Positions 15,200 through 23,554 of a DNA stretch of 38,953 nt are shown piece after piece. The position numbers and the translations under genes were made by a program. The stretch is from an uncultured Acidobacteriota bacterium. GTDB lineage: Bacteria; Acidobacteriota; Polarisedimenticolia; Polarisedimenticolales; JAIQFR01. Under the pieces are notes generated by a model. That model searched no databases and was not told the DNA's origin. It worked only from the letters and a program-made list of their open reading frames with translations. Each line of letters begins with the position of its first letter. Within the stretch, counting starts at the first letter, position 1. The DNA lies in NCBI GenBank assembly GCA_937864465.1, contig CALMJU010000081.1, positions 74,857 through 113,809 on the forward strand, read 5' to 3'.

Positions 15200-16737
15200 C
15201 TCTGGATCCCCCCGGCCGCCTGCCGGAAGCGGCCCGCACAGAACTCCGCACCGAGAAGCGAAACGAAAAAGCCCGCCCGAGGGCCCCTCGACTTGCCCAG
15301 GAGGACCAGGTACAGGGCCTCGAACGCCTCGGCGGGCCTCAGGCCCCCCGTCTCCGCGGCGACCTCGTAGATCAACGAGTGCACCTCGTCACCGCCCATC
15401 CCCTCCCCGAGCCGACCCGCGAGCGCCCCGAGGAACTTCCGCTGCCCCTCCGACAGCCTCGCCGCCTCCTGCGGTACATCCTCCCGGACCTGGAAGCGCA
15501 TGTCCTCGGGCGCGTACTCCGCCAGCCACCTGCGAGCGTACTCCATCCGGTCGCGGACCGCATCCGGATCGACTCCCCGGTACCCCGTCCTCTCCAGGAT
15601 GGCCAGCGTCTGGCCGAGATCGAACCCCGCCGCCTGCGCGACCACGATCAGGTGCTTGAACGGAACGCCGACCGGACGGAACCCCGCGACTCGAGAGAGC
15701 GCGACGGCCCTCCGGTCGCGCCCGGACGACTCCGCGTCGTCCACCTCGTCCACGAGCTGCAGCAGCGGCAACCCGGGATCGAACACGATCGTCCTCTGCG
15801 GCCGCTCCCTCAGGACCATGTAGCGCAGCACCTCCGGGGGGACCAGCTCGAGCGCGCGGCCGATGGAGAGGACGTTCCCCTTGCTCGACGCCATGTCTCC
15901 CGAGCCCTTGAGCCGGATCCACTCGTACGGGATCGGGAGGGGAGCATCGCCCCCGAACACCTCGCGCACGATCCTCACCCCGGTGTCGTACGACCCCCCG
16001 CGCGTCGCGTGGTCCTTGCCGAACGGCTCCACCGTCACCTCGAGGACCTTCCAGCGCGCCGGCCAGTCCACCCTCCAGACCAGCTTCCCGCCGCCCGCCA
16101 TCGGCAGCGTGCCCTCGGACCCGCACGCGCAGGCGTAGTCGACCGTCTCCCGCTCCCGCGAGAACCCCTTCACCCGGCCGGCGGTGATCTTCCCGCACCC
16201 GGGACACAGCGGAAGGAACGGGGACCACCCCTCGTCGATCTCCTTTCCGGTCGCGTCCCTCAGGATCTCCGCGATGCGGTCGCGCCCCTCGAGGGCCGCG
16301 ACGATGCAGGCGTTCATCCGCCCCGACTTGTACATGAGGTCGGCGCGCTCGACCTCCAGATCCACGCGAAGCCGCCTCAGGCTCTCGAGGAACGGCTCCA
16401 GGAAATGCTCGGCGTACGACGCGTGGCCTCCGCACGGGCACGGGATCTCCGAGATCGGCTTCCCCACGAGCGGCTCGTACGCGCCGCGATCGAGGAACGG
16501 ATACACGCGCCGGAGGGGGTCGAAGTTGTCGCAGACGTAGTGGAGCCGGGCCGGCACGCCCAGATCGCCGAGCGCCCGGTACACGGCGTCGGCGGTCAGG
16601 ACCTCCCGCATGTTGCCCACGTGGATCTCCCCCGACGGGGAGATCCCCGTGGAGAGAACGGGGGGCCGCCCGGAGTCCCGGACCCGCTCCGCCGCCTCGT
16701 CCGCCCAGTGCTTCGAAACGCCGCCGTCCACGCCCAT
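15196..16737 (-). CDS. lysK: Class I lysyl-tRNA synthetase
   Basis: A 513-residue class I LysRS, the form typical of archaea and scattered bacteria, unrelated to the common class II LysS. Seen here are the HIGH-type motif ISPSGEIHVGN (H39-V40-G41-N42) and the family segment LHYVCDNFDPLRRVYPFL. A cysteine pair near IPCPCGGHASY and further zinc-type cysteines (CPGCG, CACG) follow. A KMSKS variant GDMASSKGN lies near residue 285. A helical C-terminal domain completes it. The start ATG 16737 follows GGAGGGG and gives a normal N-terminus; the frame is open further upstream without support. The downstream cupredoxin gene overlaps its stop. Confidence 0.93.
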   Translation of the reverse strand: MGVDGGVSKHWADEAAERVRDSGRPPVLSTGISPSGEIHVGNMREVLTADAVYRALGDLGVPARLHYVCDNFDPLRRVYPFLDRGAYEPLVGKPISEIPCPCGGHASYAEHFLEPFLESLRRLRVDLEVERADLMYKSGRMNACIVAALEGRDRIAEILRDATGKEIDEGWSPFLPLCPGCGKITAGRVKGFSRERETVDYACACGSEGTLPMAGGGKLVWRVDWPARWKVLEVTVEPFGKDHATRGGSYDTGVRIVREVFGGDAPLPIPYEWIRLKGSGDMASSKGNVLSIGRALELVPPEVLRYMVLRERPQRTIVFDPGLPLLQLVDEVDDAESSGRDRRAVALSRVAGFRPVGVPFKHLIVVAQAAGFDLGQTLAILERTGYRGVDPDAVRDRMEYARRWLAEYAPEDMRFQVREDVPQEAARLSEGQRKFLGALAGRLGEGMGGDEVHSLIYEVAAETGGLRPAEAFEALYLVLLGKSRGPRAGFFVSLLGAEFCAGRFRQAAGGIQR

Positions 16738-16836
16738 CACGCGCCCCTCCGGCCCCGCCGGAAAGCGCGCAGAAGGTACATCGCCGCAACCGCCCCGGCA
16801 ACTCCGCCGCCGAGGCGCGGGCCGCGCTCGACGGGC

Positions 16837-16866
16837 TTGTAACGCGCCGAGACGGTGTGATAGAAA
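16837..16866 (+). promoter_or_regulatory. Candidate promoter for the MerR-like gene
   Basis: TTGTAA (16837-16842) is followed after 18 bases by TAGAAA (16861-16866), or after 17 by ATAGAA. This is an acceptable sigma-70-like pair in an otherwise GC-rich divergent region between lysK and the plus-strand gene starting at 16907. No obvious matching promoter for lysK was identified in 16738-16836. Confidence 0.45.
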
Positions 16867-16906
16867 CGCGGCGCGCCTGGAAGCGGGCGCGAGACGGAGC
16901 GCCGGC

Positions 16907-17587
16907 ATGGAACGCATGACGTTGCGGGAGGCTGCGGAGCGGACCGCCTTCTCGGTCACGACGCTTCGCCGGTACATCCGCAGCGGGAGGTTGCGCGCCG
17001 AGAAGCGGATGGGCAGGTACGGCCCGGAGTACTTCGTCTCCGAGCAGGCGCTCGCCGAGGCAGGCCTCGACGGGCGCGGGGAGGACCCTCCTCCCGCCCC
17101 GGAGCGCCCGCACGCCCTCGCGAGGCCCCACCGGGAATCGCTCCCCCTGAGTCTCTACCAGGAGCTCCAGATGAAGCACGAGCAGCTCCTGGTGCAGTAC
17201 GGGATGGTCCGAGCAGGCGGCCTGCGGGCGGTGGAGCTGCAGGCGGACCTCGAGGCGCGACGCGGGGAGATCGAGCGGTGCCGCGAGGAGCTCTCGCTTC
17301 TCAAGGAGCGTTTGGCCCGGGAAACCGCCGCTCTCCGCCAGCGGATCCGGGAGGCCGACCTGGAGCTCGAGGGCCGCGCGATGGAGATCGCCGCGCTTCG
17401 CGAGAAACTCCGCGCCTTCGAGATGCTCGCGAGGAACGCGGTCACCAGCGAGACGATCGAGAGTCAGTTTGCCGCCGTGCGGAAGCAGATGCGGGTCGTC
17501 GGCGATCTGTCGGGGGCGGGCCCGCGCGAGCCGCGCTCTCGCGCCTCCCGGCCGGTTCCCCACCGCGGCGGCGATCCGGAGCACTGA
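16907..17587 (+). CDS. MerR-like helix-turn-helix protein with long coiled coil
   Basis: A 226-residue protein. Residues about 4-45 form a winged-HTH of the MerR/excisionase type: LREAAERTAFSVTTLRRYIR, SGRLRAEKRMGRYGPEYFVS. A Pro-rich linker (about 60-75) leads to a long coiled coil (about 82-190; e.g. QELQMKHEQLLVQYGMVRAG and LREKLRAFEMLARNAV). The tail is basic and disordered. No cysteine effector site of metal-sensing MerR proteins is present. Possible roles are a DNA-binding polar or chromosome-organising factor, or a regulator that oligomerises through the coil. The start ATG 16907 has GGAG 8 bases upstream. It converges with pmtA. Confidence 0.82.
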   Translation: MERMTLREAAERTAFSVTTLRRYIRSGRLRAEKRMGRYGPEYFVSEQALAEAGLDGRGEDPPPAPERPHALARPHRESLPLSLYQELQMKHEQLLVQYGMVRAGGLRAVELQADLEARRGEIERCREELSLLKERLARETAALRQRIREADLELEGRAMEIAALREKLRAFEMLARNAVTSETIESQFAAVRKQMRVVGDLSGAGPREPRSRASRPVPHRGGDPEH

Positions 17588-17600
17588 CGGGCCGGGCCCG
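17588..17600. terminator. Short GC hairpin between convergent genes
   Basis: CGGGC-CGG-GCCCG occupies most of the 15-base gap between the stops of the MerR-like gene and pmtA. The stem is 5 base pairs with no T-run. A shared terminator is possible but weakly supported. Confidence 0.3.
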
Positions 17601-17602
17601 CT

Positions 17603-18250
17603 TCAGCGCCGCCGCATCTCCACCACGCGCCAGAGCCGCAGCAGGTTCACCCCCCGCATCGCGACCAGCTCGAGGCCGGGTGCGGCCGTCACGACCTCCA
17701 GGGGCAGATCCATGCGGAAGCCGATCCACCGGCTCATCGGCGTCAGCGCGCGCTCGAAGAAGCCGAGGAGCCGGCTGCGGCTCAGGAAGTGGTTGACCAC
17801 GACGACCGAGCCGCCGCGTCGGCACACGCGGCACGTCTCCGCCATCACGCGCTCGGGCTCCGGTACGACCGATACGACGTAGGGAGCGAGGACGTGGTCG
17901 AAGCTCTCGTCCGGAAACGCGAGCTCCCGGGCGTCCATCTTCCGCAGCTCGACATCGCTCCGCCCCAGCGCCTCCGCGCGCGCCCGGGCCTGCTCGAGCA
18001 TCGGCTCGGCGATGTCCACTCCCACGATCCGGCATCCCCCGGGATAGAGCGGCAGCGACAGGCCGGTGCCTACGCCGATCTCCAGCACGCTCTCCCCGGC
18101 TCGTATCCCGAGCGACTCGACGGCCGCGCGGCGGCCGGGCCCGAGCGCCCAATCGAAGAATGCCTCGTACACCGGGGCCATCGCCGAGTACACGCGCTCC
18201 ACCCTCCGGCACTCTAGGGCGGCCGCATCCTCCACGGTGTATCGGGACAT
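17603..18250 (-). CDS. pmtA: PmtA-like phospholipid N-methyltransferase
   Basis: A 215-residue class I SAM-dependent methyltransferase. SAM motif I reads VLEIGVGTGLSLPLYP, the form typical of phosphatidylethanolamine N-methyltransferases of the Rhodobacter PmtA type. Next come GVDIAEPMLEQARARAE (motif II), LRKMDARELAFPDESFDHVLAPYVVSVVPEP (motifs III and post) and NHFLSRSRLLGFFERALTP. These enzymes convert phosphatidylethanolamine to phosphatidylcholine at the inner membrane face. A related ubiquinone/menaquinone-type or generic methyltransferase cannot be excluded. The start ATG 18250 has a strong GGAGGAGGG just upstream. It is a single gene on its strand. Confidence 0.82.
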   Translation of the reverse strand: MSRYTVEDAAALECRRVERVYSAMAPVYEAFFDWALGPGRRAAVESLGIRAGESVLEIGVGTGLSLPLYPGGCRIVGVDIAEPMLEQARARAEALGRSDVELRKMDARELAFPDESFDHVLAPYVVSVVPEPERVMAETCRVCRRGGSVVVVNHFLSRSRLLGFFERALTPMSRWIGFRMDLPLEVVTAAPGLELVAMRGVNLLRLWRVVEMRRR

Positions 18251-18385
18251 CCCTCCTCCGAGCCCCCCGCGGCCGGGGGCGTCGTGCGGTTCCCCCGGGA
18301 GCGGGCGGATTCTAACACAGGGCCGGCGGGCGCCGACCCTTGCGGAACATTCACCGCAAGCCCTCCGCCCGATCCGCCGCCGACC

Positions 18386-18415
18386 TTGACTCCCGCGCCG
18401 CGTTCAGGGTAGTTT
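18386..18415 (+). promoter_or_regulatory. Sigma-70-like promoter for the lipoprotein gene
   Basis: TTGACT (18386-18391) is spaced 18 bases from TAGTTT (18410-18415). It lies 35-64 bases before ATG 18450, which also has a clear GGAGG site. The -35 match is five of six; the -10 is weaker. Confidence 0.6.
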
Positions 18416-18449
18416 CTCCCACCGATTCGGCTCATGGAGGCGCGAGACG

Positions 18450-19337
18450 ATGCGTAGAAGATTGGGCGGGGCTTTGTTCGCGATTGCGCTGCTCGCAGCC
18501 GTTTGCGGGTGCGACACGAACCAGCCGGCCCAGGGGTCGGCGGCGAACGCTCAGGTGTATTTCTCGGGGAACGTCGCCTCGGTCGCGGTGTACGACGTAT
18601 GGGACGCCAAGCTGGTGACACTCACGTACTACCTGAGCACCCCCACCGCACCGCCCAGCGCGGCTTCCCTGAGTCTCGGGCTGTGGTGCGACGTCCCGGC
18701 CACGGTCGCGGAACAGTCGCGCATTCCGGCCGGCTACCCGTTCCGCTACCAGGTGACGATCGAGAAGATCCCCGCGGGAAGCCCCACGCCGATCCTCCTG
18801 TCGGACGCCCTGTACGAGGACGAGAGAGCGCTCGCGAGCGTCACCGAGTACGACGCGACCCCCCTCGTTCCCCTCGGGGACCACAACGGCATCCTGGTTT
18901 CCGACACCGTGAGCACGACTCTCGGGACGAGGACGGTGGTTCTCGTGGAGCTGACGAACGGGAGGAGGGTGTCGACGGCGAGCCGGGAGTTCCTGATCTA
19001 CCCGAAGATCGCGCAGACCGCCGTGCCAAGCTACGGGAGCAAATGCCCGATCGGGGGGTTCGGGAACGCCTCCTCCGCCAATGCGTTCCCGCCGGCCGCC
19101 GTCGCCGGCAGCTCCCCGTCGTTCGGCGTCGAGCTCGCGACCGGCGACACGATCGTCGTGCGGGCGAAGAAGGACGAGACCCCGATGACGTGGGTGCTGT
19201 ACAACTCCCAGAACCCGCCGGCCTTCAGCAGCACCCTGGTCGTCGACGGAAGGGACGTCTCCGGTACCGTCCTTGGCCGCACGGCATCCGGTGCGGGGAC
19301 CGACGAGGCGATCGCCTATTCGTACACGCAACGGTGA
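18450..19337 (+). CDS. Predicted secreted lipoprotein of unknown function
   Basis: A 295-residue protein with an N-terminal basic stretch and hydrophobic helix ending in VCGC, an atypical lipobox, with lipidation most likely at C21. The mature part is rich in Thr, Ser, Pro and beta-forming segments (for example VYFSGNVASVAVYDVWDAK and GTRTVVLVELTNGRRV). It has two further cysteines about 150 residues apart (LWCDVPA; SKCPIGG) that could form a disulfide. I recognise no domain. It lies 40 bases upstream of an outer-membrane barrel gene on the same strand and may be co-transcribed with it. Confidence 0.8.
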   Translation: MRRRLGGALFAIALLAAVCGCDTNQPAQGSAANAQVYFSGNVASVAVYDVWDAKLVTLTYYLSTPTAPPSAASLSLGLWCDVPATVAEQSRIPAGYPFRYQVTIEKIPAGSPTPILLSDALYEDERALASVTEYDATPLVPLGDHNGILVSDTVSTTLGTRTVVLVELTNGRRVSTASREFLIYPKIAQTAVPSYGSKCPIGGFGNASSANAFPPAAVAGSSPSFGVELATGDTIVVRAKKDETPMTWVLYNSQNPPAFSSTLVVDGRDVSGTVLGRTASGAGTDEAIAYSYTQR

Positions 19338-19377
19338 CATCGTGGCGCGGCGCTGCACGAAGCCGGAAGGTGACTGG

Positions 19378-20568
19378 ATGAGAGCGCATTCTGGATGGTT
19401 CATGGTCCTGTGCTTGGCCCTGGCCCCCGTCTTGGCCTCGGCCGCCGAGGAAGCCGAATCCACGCCGGCCGCCCAGGAGGACGAGGACCGCATCGGCTGG
19501 GTCGTCGTGGAGGCCTCCGCCTGGCTGCCTCGAGCGATCGGCGCGGGATTCGACGCGGCCCTGCAGACGTCGGTCACCGACTCGTACGACTCGCGCCTGG
19601 CGTCGATCGAGCCGGAGTCGAGCGAGAGCGGCCGCTATCGGGCGGGATACTCCCTCTCCCGCAACCTCGGGGACATCATGGTCACCTGGTGGACCCACGA
19701 GGTGACCCAGCGCCGCTCCGCGTATACCCCCGGCGTGTTCCAGTTCGGCGAGCTCTTCGTCAACCCCCTCATGGCCGGAGTGTTCGACGACGGCTTGGCG
19801 GACGGCTACGACGCGGGTTCGGTCCTGGAGATCCGGGATCTCCGAATCGACTACAGCCGGATCGGCTTCGAGTCCCAGCGCGCGACCCTGCGGTGGATCC
19901 TCGGGTGGCGCGGCGTCACGCACAGGCAGATCACGGACGCCACCTATTACTGTGCGTTCCCCGTCTACGACGGCACCCCCATCTTTTTCCCGATCCCGGC
20001 CGACAGTGTCCTCGCTCCCGCCCCGGACGTCGCGAGCGGAATCTCCCGCTTCAACGGGAACGGTCCCGAGGTGGGCTTCCAGATCGACTTTCCCCTCCAC
20101 CCCCGCGTGCGGGTCGAGGCGGGACTCGTCGTCGCCTTCCTCGACGGGACGACCGATACGTCGTACTCGTCGCGAACCTCCGCCTATTACGTCCTCGTCG
20201 ACCTGAACTCCCCGGCGATCGACTACTTCCCGCTGCCCCCCTTCCCGGAGTTCGAGACGACCAACGAAGAAGGAGAGCCGTACCTCCCGTTGCTGCGGCA
20301 GCTCCAGATCCCCATCCAGATCCAAGCCTCCGAGCAGACGACCGTGCAGGTCCTCGACTCGAACCTCACGCTCCGGTGGAAGATCTGGCGCGAGCTGGAG
20401 GCCTTCTTCGGCGTGAAGGTCACCCGCTACGACGGCGCCGCGACGGAGATCCGCGCCAAGGCGGCGACGCTCAGCGCGAACGGGGTCTACAACGTCCAGG
20501 ACGCGACGCGCGTCCGGAAGACGACGAGCTACGAGGGATTCCTCGGCGGCCTCACGTACCGCTTCTGA
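19378..20568 (+). CDS. Predicted outer-membrane beta-barrel protein
   Basis: A 396-residue protein with a cleavable signal peptide (about 1-22, ending ASA) and a mature part of alternating polar and aromatic strands, such as SGRYRAGYSLSRNLGDIMVT and TLRWILGWRGVTH. It ends in aromatic YRF, the C-terminal signature of BAM-inserted barrels. Its general pattern, including the EVGFQIDFPLHPRVRVEAGL segment, resembles Lpg1974/MOMP-like pore families. I cannot assign it to one firmly. The start ATG 19378 is preceded by GGAAGG. It probably forms a unit with the upstream lipoprotein. Confidence 0.8.
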   Translation: MRAHSGWFMVLCLALAPVLASAAEEAESTPAAQEDEDRIGWVVVEASAWLPRAIGAGFDAALQTSVTDSYDSRLASIEPESSESGRYRAGYSLSRNLGDIMVTWWTHEVTQRRSAYTPGVFQFGELFVNPLMAGVFDDGLADGYDAGSVLEIRDLRIDYSRIGFESQRATLRWILGWRGVTHRQITDATYYCAFPVYDGTPIFFPIPADSVLAPAPDVASGISRFNGNGPEVGFQIDFPLHPRVRVEAGLVVAFLDGTTDTSYSSRTSAYYVLVDLNSPAIDYFPLPPFPEFETTNEEGEPYLPLLRQLQIPIQIQASEQTTVQVLDSNLTLRWKIWRELEAFFGVKVTRYDGAATEIRAKAATLSANGVYNVQDATRVRKTTSYEGFLGGLTYRF

Positions 20569-20649
20569 GCGCGCCGCCCGGCTCGCTCCTCGCCACGGCA
20601 GCGCGCCGCGGAGCCGCGGCTCGCAAGGAGGGCCGGGCGGGCTCGGCCG

Positions 20650-20679
20650 TTAGCGCGCCGGCGGGGTGCGCCCTATACT
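20650..20679 (+). promoter_or_regulatory. Candidate promoter for the HEAT-repeat gene
   Basis: TATACT (20674-20679), a five-of-six -10 hexamer, is preceded 18 bases upstream by a weak -35, TTAGCG (20650-20655). The start codon GTG 20720 follows about 34 bases after the expected transcription start. Upstream bases 20569-20649 are GC-rich with inverted repeats of GCGCGCCG but no clear element. Confidence 0.5.
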
Positions 20680-20719
20680 GGCCGCCTCGGCTCCGGCGTC
20701 CGCCGGAGGGGGAGGCACC

Positions 20720-21565
20720 GTGAGACGGTTCGTCCTCGTCGCGTTCGTCGGAATCCCGCTCCTCCTGGGTCTCGCTCGAGCGTCGGAGACGGACCCCGAC
20801 CGCGCGGTGGAGCAGGCCAAGGCGGCGGCCGGAGCGATCCCCGAGCAAGCCAACGCGCTGATGCGGCTCGCGTGGCTCGACGGCGCCCCCGACGCGGTTC
20901 GCCAGCGCGCCCGGAAGGAGCTCGCCGTATTCGGCGAGCACGGCATGGACGCCCTCTGGAAGGCCGCTGTGGAGGCCCCCCCCGCGTACAAGGCCGAGGT
21001 CGTCGAGACGCTCCTCGCGGCCTCCCGCTCGGTCACCGGCGGCATCCCTCCCTCCTACCTCCCCGCGCTCGAGGACGGCGTCTGGTTCGGGACGCGGGAT
21101 GCGCGACTGCTCGCGATCCCCGAGCTCGGCAGGAGGAGGAGCTTCGCCTCCGTGCTTCCGATCATCGACGCGGCGGTCGAGGATCCCGAGGTCGCGCCCG
21201 TCGCGGTCGCAGCGCTCGGGCGGATCGGAGATCCCCGGGCGCGGTTCTACCTGTCGCGCGCCCTGACCGGAGACCCCAGGCTGAGGGACAGGGCCGCCGT
21301 CGCCCTCTCGCAGCTCGGCGGGGAAGGCCGCGCGCTCCTGAAATCGGCCATGACGTCCCCCGAGAAGGACGTACGCCTCGCCGCGGTGCGCTCCCTCCTG
21401 CCGGTGGCCACCGACGAGGACGTCACCGCGCTGCACGAGTACGCGGCGCTGCACGAGGACGACGACCCGAAGACCTGCGCGGCCGTCCGCGAGGCGGCGC
21501 TTCGCCTCGAGCGGCTGATCGAGACGAGGCAGGCGGAGGAGTCGGCCGCCTCGGGACCGCGCTGA
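20720..21565 (+). CDS. Secreted HEAT-repeat protein
   Basis: A 281-residue protein with a signal peptide (about 1-22) followed by paired helices of the HEAT type. Recognisable repeats include EVAPVAVAALGRIGDPRARF, LRDRAAVALSQLGGEGRAL and DVRLAAVRSLLPVATDEDV, spaced about 30 residues apart. HEAT solenoids bind other proteins; no catalytic motif is present, and a periplasmic scaffold is likely. The start is GTG 20720, 4 bases after GGGGGAGG. It follows the barrel gene by 151 bases with its own candidate promoter and converges with the aminotransferase gene 13 bases away. Confidence 0.83.
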   Translation: MRRFVLVAFVGIPLLLGLARASETDPDRAVEQAKAAAGAIPEQANALMRLAWLDGAPDAVRQRARKELAVFGEHGMDALWKAAVEAPPAYKAEVVETLLAASRSVTGGIPPSYLPALEDGVWFGTRDARLLAIPELGRRRSFASVLPIIDAAVEDPEVAPVAVAALGRIGDPRARFYLSRALTGDPRLRDRAAVALSQLGGEGRALLKSAMTSPEKDVRLAAVRSLLPVATDEDVTALHEYAALHEDDDPKTCAAVREAALRLERLIETRQAEESAASGPR

Positions 21566-21578
21566 CCCCGATCGCCCC

Positions 21579-22715
21579 TCAGACCGAGCGCAGCTCCTCG
21601 CCGAGAGCGCGGACGCCCCGCACGATCTGCTCCTCCGTCGCCGCATACGAGACCCGGATCCAGCCCTCGCACGTCTCTCCGAAGGCGGCCCCCGGAATCG
21701 TCACGACCTTGCGGCGCTCGAGGACGCGCCGGCAGATCGGGAGAGCGGGCCCGAACCGCGAGACGTCCACGAAGAAGTAGAACGCCCCGTCGGGGAGATC
21801 GAACCGCAGTCCCGGGATGCGGGAGAGCTCCTCCGCCATGAGGGCGCGCCGGCGCCGGAACGTCTCGACATAGGCCGCCCGCTCCGCTTCGGCCTCCGGC
21901 GACATCGCGGCCAGAGCGGCGGCCTGCGATACGCTCGGGGCGCACGTCACGAGATACTGATGGGCGGCGATGATGCGGGAGACGAGGGCGCGCGCTCCCA
22001 CCGCCCACCCGATGCGCCATCCGGTCATGCTCAGATCCTTCGATAGCCCGGACACCACGATCCCCCCCTCGGGCGAGAACGCCGAGAGCGACGGGGCCGG
22101 ACCGTCGTAGGCGAAGGCGGCGTAGATCTCGTCCGAGAGCCAAGCGATCCCCCGCTCCTCGAGCAGAAGCGCGAGCCGCGCCAGGTCCTCCGCGCGGTCC
22201 ACCGCACCCGTCGGATTCGACGGGGAGCAGACGATCACCAGGCGGGTGCGCTCCGTGAGGAGGCGCTCCACGTCCCGGGGGTCGATCCGGAATCTTCGCT
22301 CCCTTCTCAGAGGATAGGCCCGGGGCACCGCACCGAGCAGCCTCGCCACGATCGGATAGGCCGGGTAGCCCGGATCCGGATACAGGACCTCGTCCCCCGG
22401 ATCGAGGAGCGTCAGCATCGTGGCGAACACGGCCTCCTGGGACCCCACGGTCACGACGACGTCCTCGAGGCCCGAGGCGAACGGGGCGTAGCGGGCCGCG
22501 ATGGCGGCCCTCAGCGCCGGACTCCCCGCCGTCGACGTGTACGACGTGTGCCCCGTGGCGATCCCGCCCGCGCCCGCGAGCGAGATCCTGGGCGGCGTCG
22601 GCAGGTCCGGCTGGCCGAGGCCGAGGTTGATGGCGTCCGGCGGGGCCGAGTCGAAGATCTGCCGGATCAGCGTCCGCTGGATGCCGTCCATGCGGCGGGC
22701 GGCGCGAAGGCTCAT
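21579..22715 (-). CDS. PLP-dependent class I/II aminotransferase, probable succinyl-DAP aminotransferase
   Basis: A 378-residue fold-type I aminotransferase with the expected residues: CSPSNPTG (N167), SDEIYAAF (D195, Y198), the PLP lysine in SGLSKDLSMTGWRIGW (K226) and the substrate arginine near GWIRVSYA. It is the last gene of the asd-lysC-dapB-dapA-dapD operon, its start overlapping the dapD stop (ATGA). Because DapD makes N-succinyl-2-amino-6-oxopimelate, the natural inference is the DapC reaction, transamination to N-succinyl-L,L-diaminopimelate. The sequence alone only supports a general aspartate/aromatic-type aminotransferase. It starts at ATG 22715. Confidence 0.85.
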   Translation of the reverse strand: MSLRAARRMDGIQRTLIRQIFDSAPPDAINLGLGQPDLPTPPRISLAGAGGIATGHTSYTSTAGSPALRAAIAARYAPFASGLEDVVVTVGSQEAVFATMLTLLDPGDEVLYPDPGYPAYPIVARLLGAVPRAYPLRRERRFRIDPRDVERLLTERTRLVIVCSPSNPTGAVDRAEDLARLALLLEERGIAWLSDEIYAAFAYDGPAPSLSAFSPEGGIVVSGLSKDLSMTGWRIGWAVGARALVSRIIAAHQYLVTCAPSVSQAAALAAMSPEAEAERAAYVETFRRRRALMAEELSRIPGLRFDLPDGAFYFFVDVSRFGPALPICRRVLERRKVVTIPGAAFGETCEGWIRVSYAATEEQIVRGVRALGEELRSV

Positions 22716-23554
22716 CGGAGGGCCTCCTCGAGGGCGGAAGCGACGTCGGTGGACGCGTCGCGGTACTTCACGATCACCGGGCACTGCAGCAGGACTCCAA
22801 GCGCGCTCGCGGCCCCGCCCGCGACGGGCCGCGCGCCGGGAACCACGACCGCCCGCTCGGGAACCACGAGCCCGCCAGCGCCCTCGGCCCGGTGCACCGA
22901 CCCGCGGACCACGTCGAACAGCGGCACGGATCGGGTGAGGATCACGCCCGCTGCCACCACGGCATCACGGCGAACCCGCGTTCCCTCGTAGATCCCGCAG
23001 CCTCCCCCGAGAAAGACGCGGTCCTCGACGACCACCGGCAGGGCCCCCGCGGGCTCGAGGACGCCGCCGATCTGCGCCGCCGCGGAGACGTGGACGTCCG
23101 CGCCCACCTGCGCGCACGAGCCGACGAGGGCGTGGCTGTCCACCATCGTCCGGGGCCCTACCCACGCCCCCACGTTCACGAACGCCGGAGGCATGACGAC
23201 GACACCCGGGCAAAGGTGCGCGCCCCGGCGGACCGCGGTTCCTCCCGGGACCACCCGGATTCCTTCCGGGACTGCGTCGCCCTCCCTCGGGAGCAGGAGT
23301 TCCCGGTCCCGGAAGCGGAACCCCGGCGGACCGTCGAGCGCGCGGTCCCCGCCGAGCCGGAATCCGAGCAGGATGCCGCGCTTCACCCACTCGTGGACCC
23401 GCCACCCCTCGCCCTCGGGCTCGGCGGCGCGAACATCCCCTCGCTCCAGCGCATCGAGAAGGGCCTCGACCGCATCTCGCGCCTCCGGTGCCGAAGGCTG
23501 GGAAATCGCGGCGAGGCGCTCGATCCGCTCCCGGAGACGCTCCAGGTCGCTCAC
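22712..23554 (-). CDS. dapD: Tetrahydrodipicolinate N-succinyltransferase
   Basis: DapD transfers succinyl from succinyl-CoA to tetrahydrodipicolinate in the succinylase branch of lysine/DAP synthesis. The 280-residue product has the N-terminal helical domain (about 1-90) and a left-handed beta-helix built of hexapeptide repeats: GGTAVRRGAHLCPGVVVMPP, FVNVGAWVGPRTMVDSHALV, GSCAQVGADVHVSAAAQIGG, VLEP. A loop with VEDRVFLGGGCGIYEGTRV follows. The MVDSHALVGSCAQ and IGGVLEP segments match classical DapD rather than DapH. GTG 23554 overlaps the dapA stop, and the stop overlaps the aminotransferase. Confidence 0.94.
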   Translation of the reverse strand: MSDLERLRERIERLAAISQPSAPEARDAVEALLDALERGDVRAAEPEGEGWRVHEWVKRGILLGFRLGGDRALDGPPGFRFRDRELLLPREGDAVPEGIRVVPGGTAVRRGAHLCPGVVVMPPAFVNVGAWVGPRTMVDSHALVGSCAQVGADVHVSAAAQIGGVLEPAGALPVVVEDRVFLGGGCGIYEGTRVRRDAVVAAGVILTRSVPLFDVVRGSVHRAEGAGGLVVPERAVVVPGARPVAGGAASALGVLLQCPVIVKYRDASTDVASALEEALR

